From Oxytricha trifallax (Eukaryota; Ciliophora; Spirotrichea; Sporadotrichida; Oxytrichidae), in contig ARYC01001082.1 in NCBI GenBank assembly GCA_000711775.1, forward strand, positions 1-64,000: DNA of 64,000 bases, read 5' to 3'. The position numbers were made by a program, and so were the translations under genes. The notes below the pieces were generated by a model, which was given only the letters and a program-made list of their open reading frames with translations, was not told the DNA's origin and did no database searches. How positions within the stretch are numbered: position 1 is the first letter of the stretch; every line of letters begins with the position of its first letter. Below are positions 44,473 through 56,382 of this stretch, in pieces.

Positions 44473-45510
44473 TCATTCGTTTAAATCTAAAACATATTAA
44501 TTAACACAAAATCTCCCTTTTCTCGCGCACACTTTATTTTTTAATCACTGTCTATCTAATAAGCACTCATAATAAAATTTACTGTATCTAACTTTAAGTC
44601 ATGCATTAATTGATAGAGCAGAAGTTTCTTGAAGTCACTATTAAAAACCCCCAATAAAATTCGGTTCCATTATATTAAGGGCTGAAAAGAACATTAAATC
44701 CAGGTTCTATGTTTAGCCTTTCATTTTCCTACCCTGAATCTGTTTTTTATGAACATATTAGTTATCTAAAAACAGAAAAATATTTTAGTTAGCGAACTTG
44801 TGTCTTTTTTATTTAATGAACTTTATGCATTACTCAATCTTATTGAACAAGGATGGATAACATAATTCTCAAGTCAATTATCTTCACTAATTCCATCAAG
44901 AATGGCATGAGTTTGAACATATACCTTCTAGTCATAAACTTCTAATTTGCTGGACCTCTTATAACATAGCCTAGATATAAGATATTGAATGTAAACATAG
45001 CTACATCAGCATTGATAATCTTAATATTATGCTCCTAAGCCTTCTGCATTTAATCGAATATATAATTTTAATTAGTCTTATAAAATGGAAAATTAAAGTA
45101 AATCACTCTCTTTATGCGATTGGCTGTCTTGCAAGATATCTCATTCTTTGTATATATGTTAGCTATAGAATAAGCAGATATATGCTCAGGGAAATGGCGA
45201 TTGATCATCACAGTTCTTAGAAAGAGAGAATGAGCCCAATATTTAAGAGTCTTATCATTAATAAGATAATCAATATGATGTTACTAAAATATGATGTTAC
45301 TAAAATTTTAAATATCTCTTAGGTTATATATAAGATGCTATCTCTTTAAAATAAATGCTATTGGGCAATGGGATCTTATAGAAGCAGGGGATTTATGAGG
45401 TAGCATTGCAATAGAAGTGTAATTGAAAATAGGTTTGAGTTATTCACTACGATCATAACATCCATAATGCAACTTTACACATTTTCATTAACTGATCCCA
45501 ACCCTCGCAT
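44473..45510 (-). pseudogene. TBE transposase, copy e (decayed)
   Basis: ATG position is the reverse complement of 45508-45510 and the stop that of 44473-44475. The sequence aligns to copies b, c and d along its length, with DNQYVH replacing DNLSVH and NGTEFYW-type sequence near 44,660. The first Asp region (near 45,010) and the middle contain many changes, and there is a short tandem duplication near 45,283-45,305 (ATATGATGTTACTAAAAT twice). A clear pseudogene, older than copy c or d. Confidence 0.85.
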
Positions 45511-45636
45511 AAACAATCGAAAATTAATTAGATTTAAACCCAAATTTCCAACATAAACCCTAATAAAGTATGTCTTAATAGTCTACTTTTATAAATAAAA
45601 ACTGAATGAGACTACTGAGGTGGTTTTGGGGTTTTG

Positions 45637-47171
45637 AATGGAGATATTAGGAACATCTTTAATTTATGCAAGTTTTAGAACTGAGCAGTCATTCACAATA
45701 ATAGCCAAAATCAATTAAATTAATGGAGATGTACTAAAAGCATCAAATAAAATATATCAAAATTGATAAAACCCCAAGATAATTAGTTATAAGATGATTG
45801 TTAAATTGTTGATAAATAAAGAATTAACAATAATAAGTAAGAAAGACTTTATTAATTTATTCATTTATAAAAAAATCGTGGTTTAAAGGGTTCTAACCTA
45901 AGATTGTATATTATGAATCAGTCCCTATTACAAGCTTAACTTTACTTAAATAACTGTTTGACTAACTTTTATTACTTTAAATATGTTTAAACTAAATTAA
46001 TGAGATAATTAACGATTTCTTAATAGTACTAGAAGAATTTCTAAATAACACTGAGAAAATCACAAAATCTAAAGCAGAAATATATAAGTGAATTCCTTAA
46101 TATTATAGGGGATTTTCTGGAAATATTTGAGATAATTACGTGTTAGACAAGAAGAAAACAGAATTCAAAATTGAAGAAATTAAGTGTTTTAAGGTAAAAA
46201 AAATTAAATAAAAATACTTAAAACAAAGATTAATAAGGAGAAAGATGCAAGCTGACAAAACACAATACTGATAAATTAATTAATTATTTGATTTTAAGTT
46301 TTTAATTAATAATGATTAATTTATTTAGAATAATCATATACAACTCTTTATTTCTGTAATTTTATATTAACCCCTTATTTTTGAAAAAATTTTACTCTTG
46401 GGGTTTTAGGAATTTTAATTAAAATGGATTTTATTATAATGATCTTTTAAAAATCCACGTTTAATTTTTAAATATTAATTTATATTTTAATTATAATATT
46501 TAATTTTTAAGCAATGAAAATAAAAGGGATTGAAGACTGAAATTATTATGGAGCCGGAATCGTATCATAAAAATTGAATGTTCTTTCAATATATTAATTA
46601 AAATCTTATTTAAAAACTTAAAATTTGATTAATTGATGACGATAAAATGAGTAAGTTATCTTTAATTTTTTTAATAAATATTAGTTTTATAATGCTCTAA
46701 AATTAAAAATGATTCATGATGCTTATTAATTTAATCGATCTATAATCTAAAATTTATTTATCGCCATTTATACTAATTTAAAATTATAATTAATTTAATT
46801 TAAATTGAATTATCGAAAACATTCTAATTTTTCAATAATTAGTCAGGTTTAGGATATATCCCAAAAAATAATTAAACAAAAGAATTATAATATTCATTGT
46901 AATTTTTAAATAAATAAAAAATATCAAGCATTTTGTAATTCATTTTGTTTAATTAAATTTTAGGTTTAAAATATATACTTAATACTAAACAATAATCAGG
47001 ATTAGTAGTTTATGATAATTTTAATATAATTAATTAAATTATCAACAAGCATCACAAAACTCAAAAATTTTAATAAATATTTAATTCATTTTTAAAATTT
47101 AAAATCTCCTCATAAATTAATATAGTTTCTATTGATAAAGTTTGAGAAAGATTTAAAGTAAATTAATTGGA
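45637..47171. other. AT-rich DNA, no gene recognised
   Basis: Strongly AT-rich between TBE copy e and the next host gene 2 segment. No repeat or convincing frame was found. Confidence 0.5.
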
Positions 47172-47257
47172 TTTTAAGACCATCTTGTGACTCTTCAAAT
47201 AACAAATGTTTAATGAATGCTTTAGTCAATGAAGTAAGAGGAACTTTGACAGGTTCT
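47172..47257 (+). CDS. Host gene 2, MDS ending in pointer ACAGGTTCT
   Basis: Frame LRPSCDSSNNKCLMNALVNE then VRGTLTGS. The last nine bases (47249-47257, ACAGGTTCT) are repeated at 47314-47322. Removing one repeat and the DNA between joins this frame exactly to SFIIGGVMEDQNGKYM. The segment forms part of the propeller-like extracellular region. Confidence 0.75.
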
Positions 47258-47313
47258 AATTATAACAAATAGTTTTATATTAGAATATTAATAATCAATA
47301 ATTCTTATATTTT
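47249..47313. other. 65 bp IES flanked by pointer ACAGGTTCT
   Basis: One pointer copy plus 56 bp of very AT-rich DNA, between two coding segments in the same frame. It fits the internal eliminated sequences of spirotrichs in size, composition and pointer. Confidence 0.75.
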
Positions 47314-47420
47314 ACAGGTTCTTCATTCATAATCGGTGGTGTGATGGAAGATTAAAATGGAAAGTATATGAGTATTTATAATTTTGATTCTGAAGCTAAT
47401 CAGTAAAGAGTTTATTATTC
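47314..47420 (+). CDS. Host gene 2, MDS starting in pointer ACAGGTTCT
   Basis: Frame TGSSFIIGGVMEDQNGKYM then SIYNFDSEANQQ. It continues the previous segment and is followed by AT-rich DNA. By sense of the repeat the next segment should be RYVIGTMPGRVNP at 55578, with TBE copy g and a palindrome in between. Confidence 0.7.
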
Positions 47421-47689
47421 ATAATACTTTTCAAAAATTTAATTTAAAAGAAATTTTAATTATTTAGATATAAGCTTTTTACTATTGCTAAGATAATTCA
47501 ATTTAAAAGACTAAATTCTATTTACTAATAAATATTTACAATAAAATGCTATTGAAGGAATAAATTTAAATTTGAAAATTATATTAAATTTAAATTTTAT
47601 TCAAATATAATTATTGGCATTTAACTTTCTCGGAACCTAGATAATATGGTTATTGTTAGATATAAAATTAAAAATTAGCTGAATGTTAC

Positions 47690-47890
47690 TATTGAGGATA
47701 CTAATTTATCGCATTCCTGGAGCGAGATTTATTGACTATAATGTCAAGGTATACAATTTTAATAAATTTAAAAGATTCAAAATAAATTCAGCTAACTCGC
47801 TGTTGAGTTGCAATTAAATAGTACCGTCATTTAGAAAGTCTTTTAAATTCTCTATCAAATAAGCACAAGATTTTCCAATTTGGCCAACTC
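47690..47890. repeat. Decayed relative of the 50746-51294 palindrome
   Basis: Contains TCGCATTCCTGGAGCGAGAT and GTACCGTCATTTAGAAAGTC, diverged from TCGCATTTCTGGAGCGAGAT and GTACCGCCATTCGTAAAGTT of the palindrome, in the same arrangement. Confidence 0.6.
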
Positions 47891-48084
47891 AAACTACAAA
47901 TATTTTAATTTATTATTAATCTACTTAAATAAATTTCACAATTTCAAATAAAAAACACAAAACCTCTTAAGTAGTTTAATTTAATTTTTAATGATTTAGT
48001 TAATTATTAGTGCATACTTTATTAGGGTATTAAATGGGTTTACGTAGGGGTTTATAGTTTAAATATTAGTAATTTAAGTGAGTA

Positions 48085-48195
48085 ATAGTGAGGTCTGGGG
48101 CCAGCTTATGATAGTTAGTATATGGATTTATAGTTTTATTTTCGTTATGGATGTGATTGTTATAGTGATCAAATCTATTCTAAGTTTTTCTATAG
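48085..48195 (+). pseudogene. TBE transposase N-terminal remnant, copy g
   Basis: Aligns to the first 35-40 codons of copies c and d (region around LLFKLRYGCD). The rest is deleted with a junction near 48195 into the 22-kDa gene. Confidence 0.7.
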
Positions 48196-48700
48196 AAAAG
48201 TCTAAGCTTACGAGATATAAAAGATGCCCTCAGCTAATCCTACAACCAGGTGTCACTTATTTTAATACCTTGCTTCTCTTTTTCTTTAGAAGAGATGCTC
48301 TATCGTTACTTAAAAGCTTCTTAAATTAAAGTTACTCTGGCAACTTATTAGAGAGTTTAAGATTTGGTGGAAGATAAATAGCAATATCTTTATCACTCAA
48401 AGAATCGCCATATAGATCTATCACTGATATTTCAGGGTAGTTTGAAATTTTAGTCATCCTATATTTCATTAGTTTTAAAAGTATTTTGTATTCACTTAGT
48501 AAGGCTTTTAAGAATGATATTTTAGTTCCCTCCTAATCTAGCAAAAAAGAGTCCAACTATAACAATTAAGCTGATTATAGATGAAATCTTACCATGCTAT
48601 ACCAATCATTTGTTGAGCTTTTCATTACTTCGAAATTTTCCTATTAAATCTTTAAATTAAATTCTCTTAATTACAAAATCGTGGATACCCTTTCTGAATT
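48195..48700 (-). pseudogene. TBE 22-kDa gene remnant, copy g
   Basis: Aligns to copies b and d from the middle of the 3' exon to the N-terminus, with missing blocks near 48,325. The first intron is recognisable near 48,558-48,593. Confidence 0.7.
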
Positions 48701-49192
48701 TTCTAAAATTTTACTATTAATAGGGAGGACCTATTGGAGGTCAGCCTTTAAAAGATTTGCAAAGAAACAGAGACAAAGTTGCTCAAGATTCACGATTGAT
48801 ATCCATTTTTATTAAAATATCTTTATTGAGTTACTCAAGATAATTCTTAGTTATATAGGAGGCCATACAAAGAAAGTTCGAACTATGTTAGGATTAAAAC
48901 CTAATTATGAGCATATTTAATTAAAAAAACTTTAATAATTATACCTTAAAATTAATTTTAAACTTAATTTGTAGGACTTTATCGAGAAACAAAACTACTT
49001 TAGGAGCAAGTTAATTTACTAAAATTTAAATTATACTTATAAAAAAATGTCAACTTAAAGACTTTTATGGTGATTTAAATTAATTTACTCACCTCTCAAC
49101 AAAGAAATCACCATACTGTCTTATTTTCTGCTTTTATAGTATACCTAGGTAAATTTTATAATTATTATAATAAAATAAATCGGCAAACTAAA

Positions 49193-50398
49193 ATGAGCGC
49201 TAATCTTTTGAGAAGAAGAGCATTACTTAGGTAAAGTCAATAAAATTAGAATTCCAGCAACCAAAATATGCAGAGACTAGAGATGCTTGTGCTCCAAGCA
49301 TTAAAAGAAGGATGTCAAGTATATCTGTGAGTTGTATAAGAAGCCATATTCTCATACAAGAGATTTCAAAGTGCACTTATAGAAAAGCGCAATTAAAATT
49401 TAGTGTTTATTCATGAACCTACAGGAAAAAATTCCAATTAAAAATAAGATAAATAACCCCGTTAAAAGTCTTAGAGTTGATATTCAGAAATAAATCAAAA
49501 TTGAGAAAACAGTCAAGAATTTTTCTGTCTCTGTATAAATAAAATCTTGGTAAAAATTGAGGCAATGAAGATTCTTATCTGAAAGATTATTGACATAGAT
49601 TCTTGTTCAAAAAGCTACCTCTCTCTAGAGGATAAAAGGGAGAAGAGAGCCATCACAGATGACTAATACGCATACAATGATTATACTTTCAATACTTCCT
49701 TACTGAAAAGAAATTCTAAATGGAATATTTTAGTTAGTTTATGCACTTTAAAAGGCAAAATTTAATGAGTTCAGGCACATAATTAGCTTGATGCTATTTT
49801 ATTTGGAAAAGATCATGCTGCTATTGTCTTCCTCTCCTCGAAATCGATTTTAGAGAGTTTTTATCTGATAAAATATGCTTAATGTAAATTGACTAGATCG
49901 TGCAACAAATAGCTGATGGTACTGAAGAGCTTCACAAACTTGAATATGTTCATAGATACTTGAAGCCAGAGAATATTTATGATGAAATTTCAACTCTCAG
50001 AATTTATATAATTGATTTTACCAGAGCTCAAAGAGTGCAAGCCTCTGCATAACGAAATGTGTACGGCACTCCTGGATATTTCCCAGAGAGAGAAGATTGG
50101 AGAGATGGAGACACTTAATGGGATATCTGGGCTATAGCAGTAATAATAATAAAGAGCGAGATGCCAAGAAACGATTACTTTAGCAGCAGAGGTGAAAGAG
50201 ATTCTAAGCAAAGAATCAAACAATATCTCGATAAAAATAAAATAAATGGAGGTCTCAGAGAACTTGCATACTCAACTATTATCAAGCCAAGCTAAGAGAA
50301 TTAAAAAACAATAGAAACAATTAAACAATATCTTAGAAAGATAAAATTCAGAGAACTGCCACATGACACTAAGCTTATGTTTGTTTGAGATATCTTAA
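49193..50398 (+). pseudogene. TBE zinc-finger/kinase gene, copy g
   Basis: ATG 49193 starts MSANLLRRRALLR. The first zinc finger region is deleted; the second is damaged. The kinase half aligns to copy c: YVHRYLKPENI (Asp of HRD changed to Tyr, near 49,950), IIDFTRAQRVQASA and GTPGYFPERED. TGA 50396-50398. About 240 bp shorter than copy d. Confidence 0.82.
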
Positions 50399-50745
50399 AA
50401 ACTCGCTTGCTATACTCACTTAAATTACTAATTTTTAAACATTAGACCCCAACATAAAACCTATTAAAATCCTAATAAAGTATTCACTATAGATTACTTT
50501 TGTCAATCAAACAACTAAAGGATTTAGGAGTTTTTGAATGTATTAATATAAGAATAAAAATATATATAATTTTAATTTTCATATTTCTTCGATTCGAATA
50601 TAAATTATCAATATTAAGTTTTTATTTATTTAATGTCTTTTTCAGCTTTCTTTATAATTATTAAACCATTTAAATATCAGCAATTCATTTCTCGCTATTA
50701 TTCCTATAATTTACAAATTTTGGGTAATAACCCCTAAAAAAATTA

Positions 50746-51294
50746 CAATTACGTATTATAACTCGTTAATAGATCTTAAATTGATTTTTTAAGGAGTCTA
50801 TAATACTATAATATTGTAGGAATACATTTGATTTGGGAAATTAAATTAATTTAACTTATTAAATTAATAATTCGAATCAGTTAACTTTGTTGAAACCTAT
50901 CAAGTATAGTATCCATTTGATAGAGAATAAATAATCAGCTGAACTTTACGAATGGCGGTACCCCTCTATCGCATTTCTGGAGCGAGATAACTCGACTTTA
51001 ATTTTGGCAACAAAATCAACTAAAAAAATCAACCAAAATTAAAGTCGAGTTATCTCGCTCCAGAAATGCGATAGAGGGGTACCGCCATTCGTAAAGTTCA
51101 GCTGATTATTTATTCTCTATCAAATGGATACTATACTTGATAGGTTTCAACAAAGTTAACTGATTCGAATTATTAATTTAATAAGTTAAATTAATTTAAT
51201 TTCTCAAATCAAATGTATTCCTACAATATTATAGTATTATAGACTCCTTAAAAAATCAATTTAAGATCTATTAACGAGTTATAATACGTAATTG
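50746..51294. repeat. Near-perfect 549 bp palindrome (foldback element)
   Basis: Two arms of about 260 bp, almost identical when reverse-complemented, around a centre near 51020 (GCAACAAAATCAACTAAAAA). The arms contain CTCTATCGCATTTCTGGAG and GGCGGTACCCCTC. It has no coding capacity. Arm identity implies a recent origin or ongoing correction. A decayed relative is at 47690-47890. Confidence 0.92.
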
Positions 51295-54200
51295 ATTGTT
51301 TTAAATATTTATTTTTATTTTTATCTGCCCCTCCTGAAGGATATAACCCAAATTTGAATAATTTTTATTCACTTATTAAGCTTTTTCAATTTAACTTTCG
51401 AATTTAATAAAGCTAATATAGATATTCTTTGATTAAAATTATTATTTAAATTATTTTTTATCTCTAGGATATAAGCGGAAAGATGGAGGAAATGAAAAAA
51501 GTGTCACGATTGCAATTTAAGGATTAGAAGTTGATTACTATAATAGGAATATATATATTTTCAATTAAGAAATGAGAAAGAAATCAATTATAAAAATCAA
51601 AAATTTCAGAGTAAAAATATAATAAAAGAGTTACTTTAAATGAAAAACTTAAATAAGTTTTTATTAAAAAATAATTATTATTTGATTTAAAAATAAATAA
51701 TTAATTTTTTCATAACTGAATAAAATTTTACCATTTTAATAAGATGACTATATATTTGCTTGTTATAATGCTGAAGATCCTACTAATTTATAATAATAAA
51801 TTTTTCTTTAGTAACACTTTGAAATCAATTTTATATAAATATTTTTTTTATTTTATAAGTGATTTTTTATCATTATTCATTCATAAGGGAGTGAAGATAA
51901 ATTGGATAATCAAGACTAAAGTTTACTCAATCAAAAAACTCATTATTATTTTTATAAAAAATTGCTGATATTTTTTTTATTATTATACCAGTTTCACAAA
52001 AATTGACTTATCATCTACCTGAAATTACAATTAAAATTAGAAATTTGAATCACAATCTTATTAAATATATTATTTCTTGAAATTATTATTTTTCTAATAT
52101 ATAAAGCTTAGAATATTTTATTATTTCTACAATAAATGTTATATCAAGTTATTTATATCTCATATAACTTTAAAATATTGTATTGCACAAAAATTTTTAC
52201 CCTAAATCACCAATAAATATATATAAAAAAATATATAGATATTTCAAAGCTTTTGAAAAAGAATTATATGCAATTTTATCATATATCAAATTCCCCTACC
52301 AGAAGTAACTTTAATGAGTTAATTATTTATTACATACTATTCATAAGAATGTTCGATTAGGATATATGTTCCAGCCTGTTGCCTCCTCGAGTACATAAAT
52401 AATTAAATTAAAAATAATTCATGATTATATGTTGTGCAAAATTAAAGACATTATAGAATCTAGAGTTCAAATTACCAACAGGAGATGATGCGACATGCAT
52501 TGGAATGAACTAAATTTTTATTAATACTACAATTATTATAAATAATGTATAAACTACGTAGGCGCTAAAGTAATATCTATGTTTTTTTCGAGATGGAATA
52601 ATAATTTACAATAACATACCGTAGAATATATAGTTTGTCAATTAATCGAATATAATACTGAATAGATAAACCCACCTGACGTCTTTGAACAATTAAAAGT
52701 AATTAAATTATAAATTAATCAAATAGAACAATCTAAAAATTATATTAAATTATTAGGATTTAGATATTTAAATTATTTATGTACATATCTCCATCGCATA
52801 ATATCCAAATACCGCTTAAAATATTAAGAAAATATAAAAAAATGGTGGAAATTTAAAATGAAAATTTCAATAAAAATATATTAAGATAGTAAAATTTCAA
52901 AAATATCTTCTTTTCAATATAATTTAAGTAAATAAATCTTCCTAATCTTCAATATTTGTTAAAGCAAATTTATTAAATTTTTCCATCATGTTAATGTTTT
53001 ATTTTCTTTTTTTTATTTTATAATTCTTGGCTCTAATTATAGTTTGTAATTTTTTAATAATTAAATATTATTCATCATTCCACATCTCCACTAAAACTCT
53101 CCCATATAGTAATTAAAGAAAAAATATAAGCAATAGGATTTAAGAAATAATTTTGATTTTTTCGAAGATATTTTGAGAAAAGTTGCCACAATAAAATCTT
53201 CCCAAATTTTATTATTATCAATAAGATATTTGTAGCTGTTTAAATTAAAAATTTACTGATAAATTTGTAAAGAGTTTTTACTTTGTCCAATTGTCGCCTT
53301 TTTAAGTATTAATTTATTGCTATCTTTTCATAATTTATAATTTGGTAGCAGTCATATAATAAAAAGCTTCAATCATTTCAGCTGCATTTTTGTCTCTCCA
53401 TTAATATTATAAATTTTTTTATCTAACACCAAGACTATTCAATCATTATTAATGCCTAATATTATTTTGTAGTCTGAAAATATATTAAAAAACCTCTTCA
53501 ACTGAGTTAATTTATGATACTGAGTTATTTTATGATTTTGACTTCTTTCTTTTAAATTGAGAAACTATTAATCATTTTATTATAAAATGAGGAGGGGCTA
53601 AATTACTTAAGAAAATTTATAATATTGAGAATTTTTAATAAATGGCAGTTATTTATTTAAATAATTTGATTCAAAATTAATTTTTGTAAACTCCATGAAT
53701 TGATTGAATTTGGCTAATATTTACACAAGTGACTAATATAATATTTTTAAAAATTATATAAAGTTTTTTATTAAAGATCCATTTATCCATAAAATATATT
53801 TTTAAGTGTAGCTTTCAATAAAAATATTAGAATTAAAACTCTTAAAATTATAAGAAAATATTTATAATTTGTTAAATCATTTAAATAATTTTTTTAAAAT
53901 AGAATTTTGAATTCAATTTATATACACCTATATAATTTTAGCAAATTGATAAAATATATTCAGAGCTATATATTAAGAGTCTATATAATGAAAGACATGA
54001 CTTTTCAAAAAATATTTATGTGTTGACTTGGAGATATGGCGCATTACGTCATGCGCATAGAATATAATTAGCATCGACATAATAGTAGTTTTAATTAAAA
54101 TAATATACCTTTAATCAACTATTTTTTATGAATAAGATATGTTAAAGTTGCATAATTATATCTATTTTATATTACTTCTGTAAGATCAGATAAATCCAAA

Positions 54201-55577
54201 CAAATATCTATAATTTTAATAAATTAATTTATACTTTTATACTTACCTTAATAATCTTTCTTTAAATACAGTTTATTATGAATATATAGTTTTTTTGAAC
54301 AAAATTAATCACATAAAATTACAGACTTTAAAATAAGAAAAAATATAATTACTTATGTTAATTTTTAAGATGAAGTCTAAATAGAATTTGTAACATTAAA
54401 ATATAATTCACATAATAGTGAAAAATTGATTATACCATAAGGTGATTAAATAATTAGTAAATTTGTATTACATTATTATTATTTTGACATTCATTATTTT
54501 GATATTAAATAATTTAAACAATTGAGGCAGGTTAATTTGTAAAATATTATCGAAATAAAACTTACATAGCATTTATAAATTTATAAAGTTTTTAAGTATA
54601 GATCAAAATATAAAAATGTAAAAATTTTAAATATGGAAATAATTCAATTATTTAATCAATAAGTTAAAGTATAAAATAGCATTATTTTCTAAGTATTAAG
54701 TGATTTCATAAATTGATAAATAAAAAAAATCAAATAAGATCCTTTTTTAGCAGTAATATCTAATCTTATCATTATATTAAGATCAATTTAGATACTAAAT
54801 AAACAGTTTAAATAGAAAAAGATAGTATTATTATTCTTATTAAAATATTCTTTTGATATATTCATAATTTTTAATAATAATTTATTCGCATTTAACTTTA
54901 CTTTTAAAGAATTTTATTCATTTTTTATTTTTAAAAATATGTCATATAAGTTAATTAAAAAAACTGTGAAGTCAAAACTATTTACTATATATTTATGTAA
55001 CTAAAACATATTTAATCCTGAATAATTTGCTGATTACTGGTATATTATTTAACTAATATTAAGCCAAAACTATATTTTTATAATGTGCTGAGTTTCTTTC
55101 TAAGTCATGAAATAAGTGCTGACGTCATATTCCAAGCCACGACTTCAACACCTTAATACTTATTATCACTATAGTTCTTAATCATTTCATAAAAGATAAA
55201 ATTGGTAATATTATAATTGTGTTACCCCTACTTTAAAATATAGCTCTAAGAGATTTATCTCAATTAATTCTTTTAAAATATATTTTATATATAATCAAAT
55301 ATTTAAAATTAAATCACAAATATCGAAAAAATAAAAAACTTTATTTTTTCATTCTCAATAAATTTAATATAAAAGACCATAGATATACTACAAAGAAATT
55401 AATTTTTATTAATTTTGTATTAGAATAAAATAAATACATTATAAATATTCATAAGTTTTTATATTATTAATGAAAATAATAAACTTGAAATTTGCATAAT
55501 TAATTAAAAATAATTTAATAATTTCCACTTATCATTATAGAATAATGATAGTAAAATATATATTAGAGTTTTAAATG
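51295..55577. other. AT-rich DNA, no gene recognised
   Basis: Long AT-rich stretch. A GC-richer patch with palindromic character (GGCGCATTACGTCATGCGC, 54038-54056) and another GACGTCAT near 55,122 stand out but form no clear element. No convincing coding segment. Confidence 0.4.
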
Positions 55578-55690
55578 AGATATGTAATTGGAACAATGCC
55601 TGGTCGAGTTAATCCATCATAAATCGCAAGTGTTATATTTTCATTGGATAATGATGATGAGTGTTTTGCTCCACAGAATTTAAGTTAAGC
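55578..55690 (+). CDS. Host gene 2, MDS: propeller-like repeat continued
   Basis: Frame RYVIGTMPGRVNPSQIASVI, FSLDNDDECFAPQNLSQ. Sense and composition follow on from SIYNFDSEANQQ at 47,420. Boundaries and the pointer to the previous segment are not resolved. Confidence 0.55.
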
Positions 55691-55939
55691 ATCAATAAAT
55701 TCTCAAATACATTATTTCTAATATTTTTAATATTTTTTGAAAATTTATTGATGATTAAAAGTAGTTTAAAGTGAATTTAATGAAGTGACACTACATATAA
55801 TATTTGAAAAATTTAATTATAATTCATTGTATAATTCATCATAGACACGATCTACAACTTCATATAGTAAAAGTAATTGTACACAGAATTTAGCAGACCA
55901 AGTTTTTTTCTTAAAGCATGTAAAGTGCTTTGAGAAAAA

Positions 55940-56382
55940 GTCTACATAATAAATAAAAAATTTAATCATGAAATTAATAGTTATAGTGTAGTAATATTGT
56001 ATATCATCAGCTCGTTTTCTATCTTCAAAGTCACACTATTTATTGAACTCACTCATCTCAGGTTCGGCGTTCGTTAAAAATATTTTTCGGAGCACAAAAA
56101 AATCAAAATTACGATCCAGCATATGCAAACCGAGTTTCATGCCGATTCAAGATAGCTTTTCTGAGGATCGTCTGATAGGGATATCCTTCATGTTGTGAGT
56201 TGAAATTTTGATTTTTATTAATGCTCCTGAGAAAATGATGTAAACGAACAACGAACCTGAGATGAGTGAGATCAATAAATAGTGTGACTTTGAAGATAGA
56301 AAACGAGCTGATGATAGACAATATTACTGCACTATAACTATTAATTTTATGATGGATAAATTTTTTATTAATTATGTAGACT
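55940..56382. repeat. 443 bp foldback element
   Basis: Inverted arms of about 190 bp beginning AGTCTACATAAT (left) and ending ATTATGTAGACT (right), containing CATCAGCTCGTTTTCTATC and its inverse. The centre is near 56160. Arms differ at several points and the inner part has diverged. No gene. Confidence 0.88.

Larger units (their letters stand above)
34916..45636. mobile_element. TBE transposon copy e (family I), host to several insertions
   Basis: Left end CAAACCCCAAAACTCC after AAT (34913-34915); right end GGTGGTTTTGGGGTTTTG followed by AAT (45637-45639), so the 3 bp duplication AAT is conserved across 10.7 kb. Own sequence is about 4.1 kb plus insertions: a foldback (36605-36853), a GC-rich island (about 36945-37525), a retroposon-like insert (38025-39691) and a complete family II TBE (40334-44439). 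All three genes are decayed. Confidence 0.92.
47955..50536. mobile_element. TBE transposon copy g (family I), internally deleted and decayed
   Basis: Left end is an eroded CACAAAACCTCTTAAGTAG; right end is GGATTTAGGAGTTTTTG followed by AAT. Most of the transposase is gone: its N-terminal part (to about 48195) is fused directly to the C-terminal part of the 22-kDa gene. The zinc-finger/kinase gene persists as a pseudogene. Confidence 0.85.

Noticed and set aside
54019-55140. Possible inverted pair around GACGTCA / TTACGTCA
   Set aside because: Similarity is limited to short words; no continuous arms or flanking duplication could be found.
47408-55570. AGAGTTT as pointer joining gene 2 segments across TBE copy g
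   Set aside because: The shared seven bases do not keep the frame into RYVIGTMPG; another boundary or an extra small segment is needed.
56109-56321. 70-residue minus-strand ORF
   Set aside because: It is in the arm of a foldback element and is chance coding.
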